Shown: positions 1-5,384 of the stretch, piece after piece
Layout of the letters: the number at the start of each line of letters is the position of its first letter
How positions within the stretch are numbered: position 1 is the stretch's first letter
Assembly: GCA_003554375.1 (NCBI GenBank)
Contig: PWGF01000127.1
Coordinates: 1 to 8,432 of the forward strand
DNA: 8,432 bases
DNA from: Spirochaetaceae bacterium
Lineage (GTDB): Bacteria; Spirochaetota; Spirochaetia; DSM-27196; SKKC01
Reading direction: 5' to 3'
Notes under the pieces: model-generated
Told to the model about the DNA's origin: nothing
Database searches by the model: none
Seen by the model: the letters and a program-made list of their open reading frames with translations, nothing else
Translations under genes and position numbers: made by a program

Positions 1-325
1 AGTTCCGGAGTCTGCTCGAGGCGTCCAGGTAAGCGCTGGGCGAGCCGGTAGCGCCCCGCCGCGCAAGCGCCTTCGCGCAACGGCCGTCGCCGGACCAGCC
101 GGCAGCCGAAGGCGAACGGGGCGACACACTCCATGCATGGATCGAGGCGGCTTACTGCCGGTGGGGGGGAGCCGGACTCACGCGCGTGACTAGGTCGCGG
201 GAACGGAGAGCTGAGGGCGAGGGCCTGCGTTTGCCTGCATTTGGGCGCCCGGGGGTCTCCCGCCTGAGCCGGCCGAGCCCCGGAGCTGCTCCGGAACTCG
301 GTTTGTTCGTATCCGTCCTTGAGGG
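1..325. other. Stretch without a supportable gene
   Basis: I see no coding region with a convincing start, ribosome binding site and family resemblance here. One plus-strand frame enters from the left edge and stops at 27-29 after nine residues (FRSLLEASR). This could be the tail of a gene lying mostly outside the window, but nine residues cannot be assigned. The stretch also holds the downstream flank of the minus-strand beta-barrel gene that ends at 326, including a perfect 15-nt palindrome at 280-294. No tRNA, rRNA or clear rho-independent terminator was recognised. Confidence 0.5.
280..294. repeat. 15-nt palindrome downstream of barrel gene
   Basis: CCGGAGC and GCTCCGG flank a single T (CCGGAGCTGCTCCGG). 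As RNA it could form a short 5-6 bp GC stem about 30 nt past the stop codon of the minus-strand gene ending at 326. No T-run follows in that direction, so it does not qualify as a rho-independent terminator. It might mark the 3' end of the transcript or be chance in GC-rich DNA. Confidence 0.3.
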
Positions 326-886
326 CTAGAACGCGAGAGCCACCTGGATGGCGATTGGGAAGCTGAACCCACCTACGCTGGTGGGAGGAACGGCGCCCAG
401 CTCTCCCTCGTAGTCGGCGGTTACGACCTCGTATCGCATGCCGATCTGCGGTGCAACCGCTACCCAGTCAAAGATCCAACGGTAGCCCGCGTGGCCTTGC
501 GCCCCCAGGACGAGGGTGTTCACCTTCTCGGTCCGGTAGCCAACGGTGCCGTAGCCCAAAACGGCAACTCCGCCCGCGTAGATGCCTTCCAGAGTCCGGT
601 CAAAGTAGTAGTTGGCACCGCCGTCTACGCTGAAGTACCAGAACGTCCAGTCGTCGTCGGTCAACAAGCCGAGCAGACCAAAATTCCAGTTGTAGTACGT
701 AGGCGAGACTGCGACACTCACCTCATCATCGAGCGCGTGTTCGAACGATCCGCTGTAGAGTCCGATAAGGGGCCCCAGCGGATTAAAGGAAATGAGGTTC
801 CGTGGACGCGACCCATCTGCGCCAAAAGCTGCAGACGGAATCAAGAGAAGAACAACAACAACAAAAACTAGTGTACGAACCCGCAT
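326..886 (-). CDS. Secreted outer-membrane beta-barrel-like protein
   Basis: This 186-residue protein starts with a clear signal peptide: MRVR, then a hydrophobic run of Val, Leu and Ile (about residues 5-20), then a likely cleavage site near Ala-Phe-Gly-Ala at 20-23. The remainder alternates polar and aromatic/hydrophobic residues with many Gly, Tyr and Trp. Segments such as VSVAVSPTYYNW and YFSVDGGANYYF look like amphipathic beta strands. It ends in Phe (VALAF), the usual terminal residue of BAM-assembled barrels. I infer a small outer-membrane barrel of about eight strands, with unknown function. The ATG at 884-886 is preceded by GAAGGAG at 894-900, which fixes the start. A (AAC)4 tract at 851-862 on the plus strand lies inside the signal-peptide codons. 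It lies downstream of the GH16 gene on the same strand but has its own promoter-like -10 box. The fold class is fairly sure; no family name is claimed. Confidence 0.8.
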   Translation of the reverse strand: MRVRTLVFVVVVLLLIPSAAFGADGSRPRNLISFNPLGPLIGLYSGSFEHALDDEVSVAVSPTYYNWNFGLLGLLTDDDWTFWYFSVDGGANYYFDRTLEGIYAGGVAVLGYGTVGYRTEKVNTLVLGAQGHAGYRWIFDWVAVAPQIGMRYEVVTADYEGELGAVPPTSVGGFSFPIAIQVALAF

Positions 887-931
887 ACCATCTCTCCTTC
901 ATCTGAAAATATTTGATTATAGATGGTATGC
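883..931 (-). repeat. 11-bp inverted repeat spanning -10 edge and start codon
   Basis: Plus-strand GCATACCATCT at 883-893 is the exact reverse complement of AGATGGTATGC at 921-931, with 27 bp between the arms. On the minus strand one arm lies just upstream of the TATAAT box, sharing one base with it. The other arm contains the ATG start codon of the barrel gene, and the ribosome binding site sits in the loop. A transcript starting from the local promoter (about position 909) would lack the 5' arm. A transcript reading in from the GH16 gene would contain both arms. See the matching finding. Confidence 0.75.
916..921 (-). promoter_or_regulatory. -10 box (TATAAT) of the barrel gene
   Basis: The minus strand reads a perfect TATAAT in a locally AT-rich patch of otherwise GC-rich DNA. 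A start near 909 would give a leader of about 23 nt containing the GAAGGAG ribosome binding site. There is no good -35 hexamer at 16-18 bp: the only TTGACG lies 24 bp upstream. There is no extended TG motif either. The promoter may therefore depend on an activator. Confidence 0.55.
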
Positions 932-1008
932 CGGGTTCAAGCACACGTCAACTGCTTTTGGCCCTCCCTGAACGCGATGAACCGCTCAGCCTGAGCTCCT
1001 TTTCGATC

Positions 1009-2451
1009 TCACCTCTCCGAGTCCACGTCGAGATTGTCGAAGTACCAGGTGAACTCCTCGCTGCCGTCTCCGGCTCCACCTTCGCGGAAATCGAAGATTA
1101 CCGTTATGAGGTCCCACTCGCGCGTGAATCCGGCGCCGCTCATGTCCCAGGTCATCTCTTCCCATTCGCCGCTCGTGGTGGTGGGCTCGGTTGTCTCATA
1201 GGTCCGGTCTCCGTCCTGCTGCTCGACTTTCATGAGTACCGGGACCGCTTCCCGGGGCGACCAGACATGCATGGTGATGGTGTGCGCATCTTCGGTGAAC
1301 CGGAACGGCTCGCCGATGTGGGAGAAGGCGCCGCCCCAGAACTGGCCCGGGTGTTTCACCATGCGGGCGACCCTCGGGCTGCTGTTCACGTCGTCCGGAG
1401 CGGGATTGTCGACAATCGATACTTCACCGCCCTCGAAGCCGAAGAAGCTGTAATCCCAGTCTACGGCGTCGTCTTCGAAGTCGATCGGAAGCGATAGCTG
1501 CTCCAGATCCTCAGGGGAGAATGAGGGCTCGATGTCGTCCTCCTCCGGGGCGTCTTCCGGATCCTCTTCGGCGGGGACGGGTTCGCTCGGTGTGTTATCC
1601 GCGCCGGGCTTCTGATAGACGCGGACGTAGTCGATCACCATCTCCTGTGGAAACTCGGTGGTCTCATCGGGGCTCCCCGGCCAGTTGCCTCCGACCGCTA
1701 CGTTCAATAGGAGATGGAACGGTTGATCGAACGGCGCGGGAAACTCGTAGCCTTCTGTGTACCAGCTCGTTTGCGTCTGGTACAGCTCCCCATCGACATA
1801 CCAGCGCATCTCTCCCTCTTCCCACTCGAGGGCGAAGTTGTGGAAGTCGTCGGAGAAGGTTCCGGAATCGAGCTGATACGATGAGCCGCTCGAGGTGTTG
1901 TCCGGCCAGGCGCCGCCGTAGTGCAGGGTGCCGTGGACGACATCCGGCTCATGGCCGACCAGTTCCATGATGTCGATCTCGCCGCTTGCGGCCCAGCCGC
2001 CGTATACGTCGTGGCTCGGCATCATCCAGACCGCCGGCCAGATGCCTTGTCCTTCCGGCAACTTGGCACGGACTTCGAACCGCCCGTATCGCCAGTCGCC
2101 TTTGTCCAAGCTCCGTATGCGGGCCGAGGTGTAATCCATCCCCTCGTGCTCTTCTTCCTTGGCACGAATATGCAGCTTGCCGTCGCTGACGTAGATGTTC
2201 TCCGGCCGATCGGTGTAGTACTGCAGCTCGTTGTTACCCCAGCCGACAAGCCCGAACTGTTCGCCGGTACCGTACATGTAGGACCACTTCGAGGTGTCGA
2301 GCTCATCGCCCTCGAACTCATCCGACCAGACGAGCTCGTAGCCGTTCTTTTCTTGCGGCACGGTCTCTTCCGGCGCAGGCTCTTCCGGGACGGTCTCGCA
2401 GCTTACGAGAAGAATGATTGCCACCGGGACGCTCACTAGAAATCGCTTCAT
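1009..2451 (-). CDS. GH16 laminarinase-type beta-glucanase lipoprotein
   Basis: This 480-residue protein is predicted to hydrolyse beta-1,3- or mixed-linkage glucans at the cell surface. Residues 1-18 are a lipoprotein signal peptide ending in the lipobox Leu-Val-Ser-Cys18, followed by an acidic Pro/Glu tether (19-35). The GH16 domain spans about 38-280. It carries the GWGNNELQYYT substrate-cleft motif (70-80), GIWPAVWMMP (136-145) and the catalytic GEIDIMELVG motif. In that motif Glu158 is the expected nucleophile, Asp160 the assistant and Glu163 the acid/base. The extra Met (ExDxxE) is typical of the laminarinase branch rather than of licheninases. An acidic linker (about 283-312) leads to a C-terminal module of about 160 residues (320-480), resembling beta-sandwich modules on marine glycosidases and probably carbohydrate-binding. 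The ATG at 2449-2451 has GAGGAG at 2458-2463 in front of it. Enzyme family is sure; exact substrate is inferred. Confidence 0.94.
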   Translation of the reverse strand: MKRFLVSVPVAIILLVSCETVPEEPAPEETVPQEKNGYELVWSDEFEGDELDTSKWSYMYGTGEQFGLVGWGNNELQYYTDRPENIYVSDGKLHIRAKEEEHEGMDYTSARIRSLDKGDWRYGRFEVRAKLPEGQGIWPAVWMMPSHDVYGGWAASGEIDIMELVGHEPDVVHGTLHYGGAWPDNTSSGSSYQLDSGTFSDDFHNFALEWEEGEMRWYVDGELYQTQTSWYTEGYEFPAPFDQPFHLLLNVAVGGNWPGSPDETTEFPQEMVIDYVRVYQKPGADNTPSEPVPAEEDPEDAPEEDDIEPSFSPEDLEQLSLPIDFEDDAVDWDYSFFGFEGGEVSIVDNPAPDDVNSSPRVARMVKHPGQFWGGAFSHIGEPFRFTEDAHTITMHVWSPREAVPVLMKVEQQDGDRTYETTEPTTTSGEWEEMTWDMSGAGFTREWDLITVIFDFREGGAGDGSEEFTWYFDNLDVDSER

Positions 2452-2469
2452 AGCTTACTCCTCGTCCCC

Positions 2470-2498
2470 ATCGTACGTTCATTTCTTGCCGCAGTCAA
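2470..2498 (-). promoter_or_regulatory. Candidate sigma70 promoter of the GH16 gene
   Basis: On the minus strand TTGACT (2493-2498) and TACGAT (2470-2475) are separated by 17 bp, an ideal spacing with five of six and four of six consensus matches. The caveat is that a start about 7 nt downstream would fall near 2463, right at the ribosome binding site. The leader would then be only about 12 nt. Confidence 0.4.
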
Positions 2499-2656
2499 CC
2501 AAAATAGTGCGGGCCGGCGGGCAGCAGGGCAAACGCATCTGGGGAGTCGCGGCCCGAGTGAAGCCACCGCGCTGGTGGACGGCCGAACGCGCCGGCAACT
2601 CACCGAAACGCTGCAGCGAATTCGGAGTAGCGCGTGCGTCAGCCGGCTACTTGGGT

Positions 2657-2662
2657 TATAGT
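2657..2662 (+). promoter_or_regulatory. Weak -10-like box upstream of the small membrane protein
   Basis: TATAGT matches five of six bases of the sigma70 -10 consensus. No recognisable -35 element lies 16-18 bp upstream. If used, transcription would start near 2669 and both copies of the 27-bp repeat would lie in a leader of about 120 nt. Confidence 0.25.
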
Positions 2663-2679
2663 GTCGGGACGTACAGGGG

Positions 2680-2706
2680 GAGGAGACTACGGGCGCGCAG
2701 TTGAAC
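2680..2706 (+). repeat. 27-bp direct repeat, copy 1
   Basis: The copy begins GAGGAGACTACGGGCGCGCA and continues to 2706. It is identical over all 27 bases to the copy at 2741-2767. The offset between copies is 61 bp. The flanking bases differ on both sides, so the match ends sharply. Confidence 0.95.
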
Positions 2707-2740
2707 CGGGACGCGATACTGATCGACTGCCCGGCAACGC

Positions 2741-2767
2741 GAGGAGACTACGGGCGCGCAGTTGAAC
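2741..2767 (+). repeat. 27-bp direct repeat, copy 2
   Basis: This is the second exact copy of the 27-bp element. It ends 23 bp before the GTG start at 2791 and just upstream of the ribosome binding site. The position suggests a duplicated regulatory or leader element, or the remnant of a 61-bp tandem duplication whose remaining 34 bp have diverged or were never copied. Confidence 0.95.
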
Positions 2768-2790
2768 TCGCGGTAGAGAGGAGAGCCTGT

Positions 2791-3177
2791 GTGAAACTGA
2801 TTCGGAGTCACGGCGTTGCCATTAAGAACCCGACGGACGCCGACATCGACGGCGCGTTCGAGGATGCGGCGGACCACGAGGATGCCTTCCTGATGCTCCA
2901 GGGAGGTGGCGGCTTCATCCAGACCGGAGGGAATTTCCCCGACGGCCTGGTCGTCGGCTACGAGGAGGAGGGGCGGCAGTTCCGGAGCGTGAACGAGGAG
3001 CTGTCCTTAGATGAGGTCAAATCGCTCTTCAAGCAGTATCGGCGTGGCGATCGGTCCTGGAAAGAGCAACTCGAGTGGCGCGAGGTGGAGACCAAAGGGG
3101 CAGCCGGCGGGTGCTCGGGTACGGCGGCAGCCCTGGTACTTGCCGCCGGTGCGCTCCTCTGGGTGTTCGTCCTGTAG
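2791..3177 (+). CDS. Small protein with C-terminal membrane anchor, family not recognised
   Basis: The protein is 128 residues if GTG at 2791 is the start. GAGAGGAGAG sits 5 nt upstream, and MKLIRSHG is a natural beginning. Upstream in-frame alternatives such as TTG at 2701 run through the 27-bp repeat and lack support. Residues 1-100 form a soluble, acidic, mixed alpha/beta-looking domain. It has a Gly-rich segment (about 38-47, LQGGGGFIQTGG) and a helix-like stretch ending in RRGDRSWKEQLEW (84-96). Residues about 107-128 are a Gly/Ala/Leu/Val hydrophobic segment that runs to the last residue, with no N-terminal signal. The topology looks tail-anchored, with the domain in the cytoplasm. I do not recognise the family and assign no function. 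It is a stand-alone gene between two gaps of about 300 bp. Confidence 0.75.
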   Translation: MKLIRSHGVAIKNPTDADIDGAFEDAADHEDAFLMLQGGGGFIQTGGNFPDGLVVGYEEEGRQFRSVNEELSLDEVKSLFKQYRRGDRSWKEQLEWREVETKGAAGGCSGTAAALVLAAGALLWVFVL

Positions 3178-3207
3178 CGGCCGGGAGCAGGGCCGGTCGC
3201 GCCTACC

Positions 3208-3354
3208 GACGGCTCGGACTGCCACGGGCCGGACGAACGACGACGTGAACGGGCGACGGCCCGGACCGCGGCGGCTTGGACGACCGATGGCACGGACTGG
3301 GACGGCTTGAGCGAGCGGCGGTCCGGACTGTGACGGGGGCTTCAGCGGCACGGG
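3208..3354 (+). repeat. Degenerate GC-rich repeats in the 3178-3479 gap
   Basis: The 302-bp gap holds no supportable gene but shows an imperfect recurring unit opening CGGAC(T/C)G followed by an ACGG-like core. Copies start at 3215, 3262, 3293 and 3324, the last three exactly 31 bp apart. The units at 3262 and 3293 agree at 21 of 31 positions by my count. The copies at 3215 and 3262 share the preceding CGACGGC. This could be eroded tandem duplication or simple compositional bias. Just downstream, AAGGAGG at 3468-3474 serves the methyltransferase gene. No promoter was recognised in the gap. Confidence 0.45.
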
Positions 3355-3479
3355 CCGAAAGTGGCGCGTGCGGATACCAGGACGAGCGAGCTCGGATCAC
3401 CATCATGAAGGCTGGACCGGAGGCGGCCGAAGCGGCGAGAAATGCCGGCGCGCCTGGGTGAGGAGACAAGGAGGACCTG

Positions 3480-4226
3480 TTGTCACTGCGTTTTCACGAG
3501 ATCGCCGAGCGCGATCATCGCATATTAAATCCGTTCACCGAGGAACAGCTGATGCTTTTGGGCGAGCTATGCCGGCTCCAGCCGGGGGCGCGGCAGCTCG
3601 ATCTGTGCTGCGGCAAAGGAGAGATGCTTACTCGTTGGGCTGCCACGTGGGGCATCACCGGGGTTGGAGTCGATATCAGCTCGCACTTTCTAGAACACGC
3701 GCGAGCCCGCGCCGCGGAGCTCGCGGTGACGGATTCGATCGAGTTCATGCGGGCGGATGCGGCGGCCTTCCCCGTGGCCGAAGGCCAGTTCGACATCGTG
3801 AGTTGCCTCGGAGCCACCTGGATCGGAGACGGCCTTGCCGGCACTCTGACAAAGATGGTGCCCGGGCTCCGGGACCGGGATAGCTTGATCCTGGTGGGAG
3901 AGCCGTACTGGATCGAGGAGCCGCCCCCGGAGGCATACGACGGCATCGCCGGCGGCGACCGGGAGCTCTTCACGACGCTTTCCGGGACGCTCGATCGTTT
4001 CGAGTCGGTGGGTCTCGATCTGGTTGAAATGGTCGTTGCCGGCGGACACGGATGGGATCGATACGAGGCGGCGCAGTGGCTCGCGCTCTCCGACTGGCTC
4101 CGCGAGCATCCGGATGACCCGGAGCTCGAGGAAATCTGCCGCTTCCGCGACCATAACCGGCGCGCGTACCTGACCTACGGCCGCCGCTACTTCGGCTGGG
4201 GAGTGTTCGTGCTGCGCCGGCCGTAG
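3480..4226 (+). CDS. Class I SAM-dependent methyltransferase
   Basis: The predicted cytoplasmic methyltransferase is 248 residues long with the Rossmann-type SAM-binding core. Motif I is QLDLCCGKGEML (39-50), and the acidic end of strand 2 is GVGVDIS (61-67, Asp65 likely contacting the ribose of SAM). The motif II region is FMRADAAAFPV (89-99), with motif III around the DIVSCLGATWIG stretch (105-116). The N-terminal FHEIAERDHRILNPFTEEQLMLL segment probably forms a lid helix. The Cys-Cys in motif I replaces the more common Gly-x-Gly but keeps Gly45 and Gly47. I recall this variant from a broad family of small-molecule methyltransferases. The substrate cannot be read from sequence. The TTG start is chosen because AAGGAGG at 3468-3474 is ideally spaced and no better ATG or GTG fits. 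It stands alone, convergent with the DUF1007 gene, with only about 50 bp between their ends. Confidence 0.9.
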   Translation: MSLRFHEIAERDHRILNPFTEEQLMLLGELCRLQPGARQLDLCCGKGEMLTRWAATWGITGVGVDISSHFLEHARARAAELAVTDSIEFMRADAAAFPVAEGQFDIVSCLGATWIGDGLAGTLTKMVPGLRDRDSLILVGEPYWIEEPPPEAYDGIAGGDRELFTTLSGTLDRFESVGLDLVEMVVAGGHGWDRYEAAQWLALSDWLREHPDDPELEEICRFRDHNRRAYLTYGRRYFGWGVFVLRRP

Positions 4227-4277
4227 GCGGTCTATGCTACGGCGCCAGGGTGCCCGAGCCGGCCGCGGCGGCTGCGC

Positions 4278-5048
4278 TCACCGGCGGCGGAAGCGGAGCT
4301 CCGCTTCGTAGGGGTGCGCTAGGCCGGTGTAGTCGGCGTCCTCGCGGCTCACGGACTGGTTCATAGGATCGTAGTGGATATCGACGTCCTCGTTTCGGGT
4401 GACACTGTAGTCGTAGTCAAGCGGAGCGTCCGCTTCCACTGCGATCGGCTCGTGGTCCTGGAACGCGATGTCGGTGAAGAACGTCTCGTCGTAGATCCGC
4501 ACGCGCACGCGCTGCTCCTCGGCGTCAATCGGATGACGAAACGGCACGAAGAAGCGGTAGACGATCCGGCCGCCGCGCATGAAGCTGGTGAACTCGCGGG
4601 CCTCGGTGGCCGGATGCTTCTCGCCGTCCACGAAAAAGTAGGTGTAGTAATCGTAGTTGCGGAGGTTTCGGAAGGCGCCTTCCTCGATCGTGCGGATATC
4701 TTCCTTCGAGAAGTCCCCGTCGCGAGGAACGTCGAAATCGAGAACGATCATGGACGTGAACATCTCGTCGAACTGCCATTCTACTTCGCAGCCCAACAGC
4801 TCGCTCTCGTCAAACCGGAACGTCACCCGGGCGTCGATGAAAACGTGCGGATGGGCGCCGAGCGTTCCCGGCGAGGCTAGGGCGGCGCAGAGGAGCGCCG
4901 CCACGGCAAAGAGACGGAGCGCAACGGAGAGGCGGCTGTTTGCACCACGGGTGCCGCCGTGAACAACGCCGGCGGGGGGTGTGCCCGCGTCTACGAATTG
5001 CCGGCGAGCATCGCGGCTCGGAGGAGGGAGATGGCCTTCCGTACTCAT
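4278..5048 (-). CDS. DUF1007 periplasmic metal-transport accessory protein
   Basis: The 256-residue protein belongs to the DUF1007 family, exported proteins often found next to NicO-type nickel/cobalt transporters. A 40-residue polar N-terminal region precedes a hydrophobic signal segment (about 41-58). The predicted cleavage site is Leu-Gly-Ala65, immediately before His66-Pro67-His68-Val-Phe-Ile-Asp, the family hallmark. The mature chain would thus begin with His-Pro-His, a plausible metal ligand set. Other family-like signatures are EVEWQFDEMFTSM (88-100) and the FFVPFRHPID region near 166-175. The ATG at 5046-5048 has GAGGAA at 5054-5059 upstream, supporting the long N-terminus. A shorter start closer to the hydrophobic stretch would make a more ordinary signal peptide. 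It is divergent from the transporter gene at 5385. Family assignment is strong; role in nickel or cobalt handling is inferred from context. Confidence 0.9.
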   Translation of the reverse strand: MSTEGHLPPPSRDARRQFVDAGTPPAGVVHGGTRGANSRLSVALRLFAVAALLCAALASPGTLGAHPHVFIDARVTFRFDESELLGCEVEWQFDEMFTSMIVLDFDVPRDGDFSKEDIRTIEEGAFRNLRNYDYYTYFFVDGEKHPATEAREFTSFMRGGRIVYRFFVPFRHPIDAEEQRVRVRIYDETFFTDIAFQDHEPIAVEADAPLDYDYSVTRNEDVDIHYDPMNQSVSREDADYTGLAHPYEAELRFRRR

Positions 5049-5384
5049 ATCGCTTCCTCAGTATCATATGTCGGCGGTGTGCACAACGGTTCAAGGCCGC
5101 GACATCCGGTTGAGCTCCGGGGAGGACGGGGAGGGCGGTACCCCAGGGACGTCGCCGGGACTGCCGAGATGAGCTCGAGGCGGGAAGCGACAGGAGGAGC
5201 GGAAGCTGCGGTAGCGCCGGAGGCGCGACGGGAGCCGAGCCTTTGCTTGACAAGGCCCGCGAAGCGGTCGATATAGAGGAATATACGCTCCGGGTTCGCC
5301 GAGATGGCGTGCACCGCTGAGACTGTGGCGCGAGAGGGCCGAGAAGTGATCTTCCAGGCTTACGGACGATGTGGGAGGTTACGC
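5049..5384. other. Divergent intergenic region of the DUF1007/NicO pair
   Basis: The 336-bp gap contains no independent gene I can support. On the left is the DUF1007 ribosome binding site. On the right are a good plus-strand promoter (5247-5277) and the transporter's GGGAGG ribosome binding site (5373-5378). A small hairpin-capable sequence, GCGCC-GGA-GGCGC, lies at 5214-5226. The transporter frame is open back to an ATG at 5304, but that ATG lacks a ribosome binding site, so 5284-5384 is probably a leader of about 100 nt. Confidence 0.6.
5247..5277 (+). promoter_or_regulatory. Strong promoter with 19-bp spacer and central dyad (MerR-like layout)
   Basis: A perfect -35 TTGACA (5247-5252) and -10 TATAGA (5272-5277, four of six) are 19 bp apart, 2 bp longer than the optimum. 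Within the spacer CCGC-GAA-GCGG (5257-5267) is a perfect short dyad whose centre (5262) is exactly the centre of the spacer. Over-long spacers with a centred operator dyad are the known layout of MerR-family activated metal-efflux promoters. The dyad is short and GC-rich, so the regulator call is inference. Confidence 0.55.

Larger units (their letters stand above)
2452..2790. other. Divergent intergenic region with leader repeat
   Basis: This gap separates the GH16 gene from the plus-strand membrane-anchored protein gene. It holds the GH16 promoter candidate on the left and a plus-strand -10-like TATAGT at 2657-2662. It also contains a 27-bp direct repeat (2680-2706 and 2741-2767), and the ribosome binding site GAGAGGAGAG at 2776-2785. 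The reading frame of the downstream gene stays open back to a TTG at 2701. However, the repeat period of 61 bp is not a multiple of three, so the two copies are read in different frames. This argues that the stretch is leader rather than protein-coding. Confidence 0.6.

Noticed and set aside
984..996. GCTCAGCCTGAGC palindrome as a terminator after the GH16 gene
   Set aside because: The loop is only 1-3 nt and no T-run follows on the minus strand. The T-rich flank lies on the other side, where no plus-strand gene ends.
913..1497. Long open plus-strand frame opposite the GH16 gene
   Set aside because: It lies antisense to a gene with unmistakable GH16 motifs, has no family resemblance, and is typical of antisense openness in GC-rich DNA.
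2701..2790. N-terminal extension of the tail-anchored protein from TTG at 2701
   Set aside because: It runs through the 27-bp repeat, whose copies are in different frames, and has a poorer start context than GTG at 2791.
3405..3461. 18-residue open frame MKAGPEAAEAARNAGAPG upstream of the methyltransferase
   Set aside because: There is no ribosome binding site and no leader-peptide feature such as a run of one regulatory amino acid.
3276..3461. 61-residue plus-strand frame in the repeat-bearing gap
   Set aside because: There is no ribosome binding site or recognisable domain, and its composition simply reflects GC-rich repeats.
4257..4273. AGCCG...CGGCT stem between the convergent methyltransferase and DUF1007 genes
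   Set aside because: It is a five-base stem in very GC-rich sequence without a T-run on either side, so too weak to call a bidirectional terminator.
5063..5094. Minus-strand promoter-like TTGAAC and TATGAT for DUF1007
   Set aside because: The spacer is 20 bp, and the start would fall inside the ribosome binding site at 5054-5059.
5119..5138. G-rich run as a possible G-quadruplex
   Set aside because: The last G-run has only two bases, so at best a two-layer structure; G-rich purine runs are common in this DNA.
5304..5384. N-terminal extension of the transporter from the ATG at 5304
   Set aside because: There is no ribosome binding site, and the 27 residues precede a natural signal-like start at 5385 that has GGGAGG. 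The extension also overlaps the expected leader of the promoter at 5247-5277.
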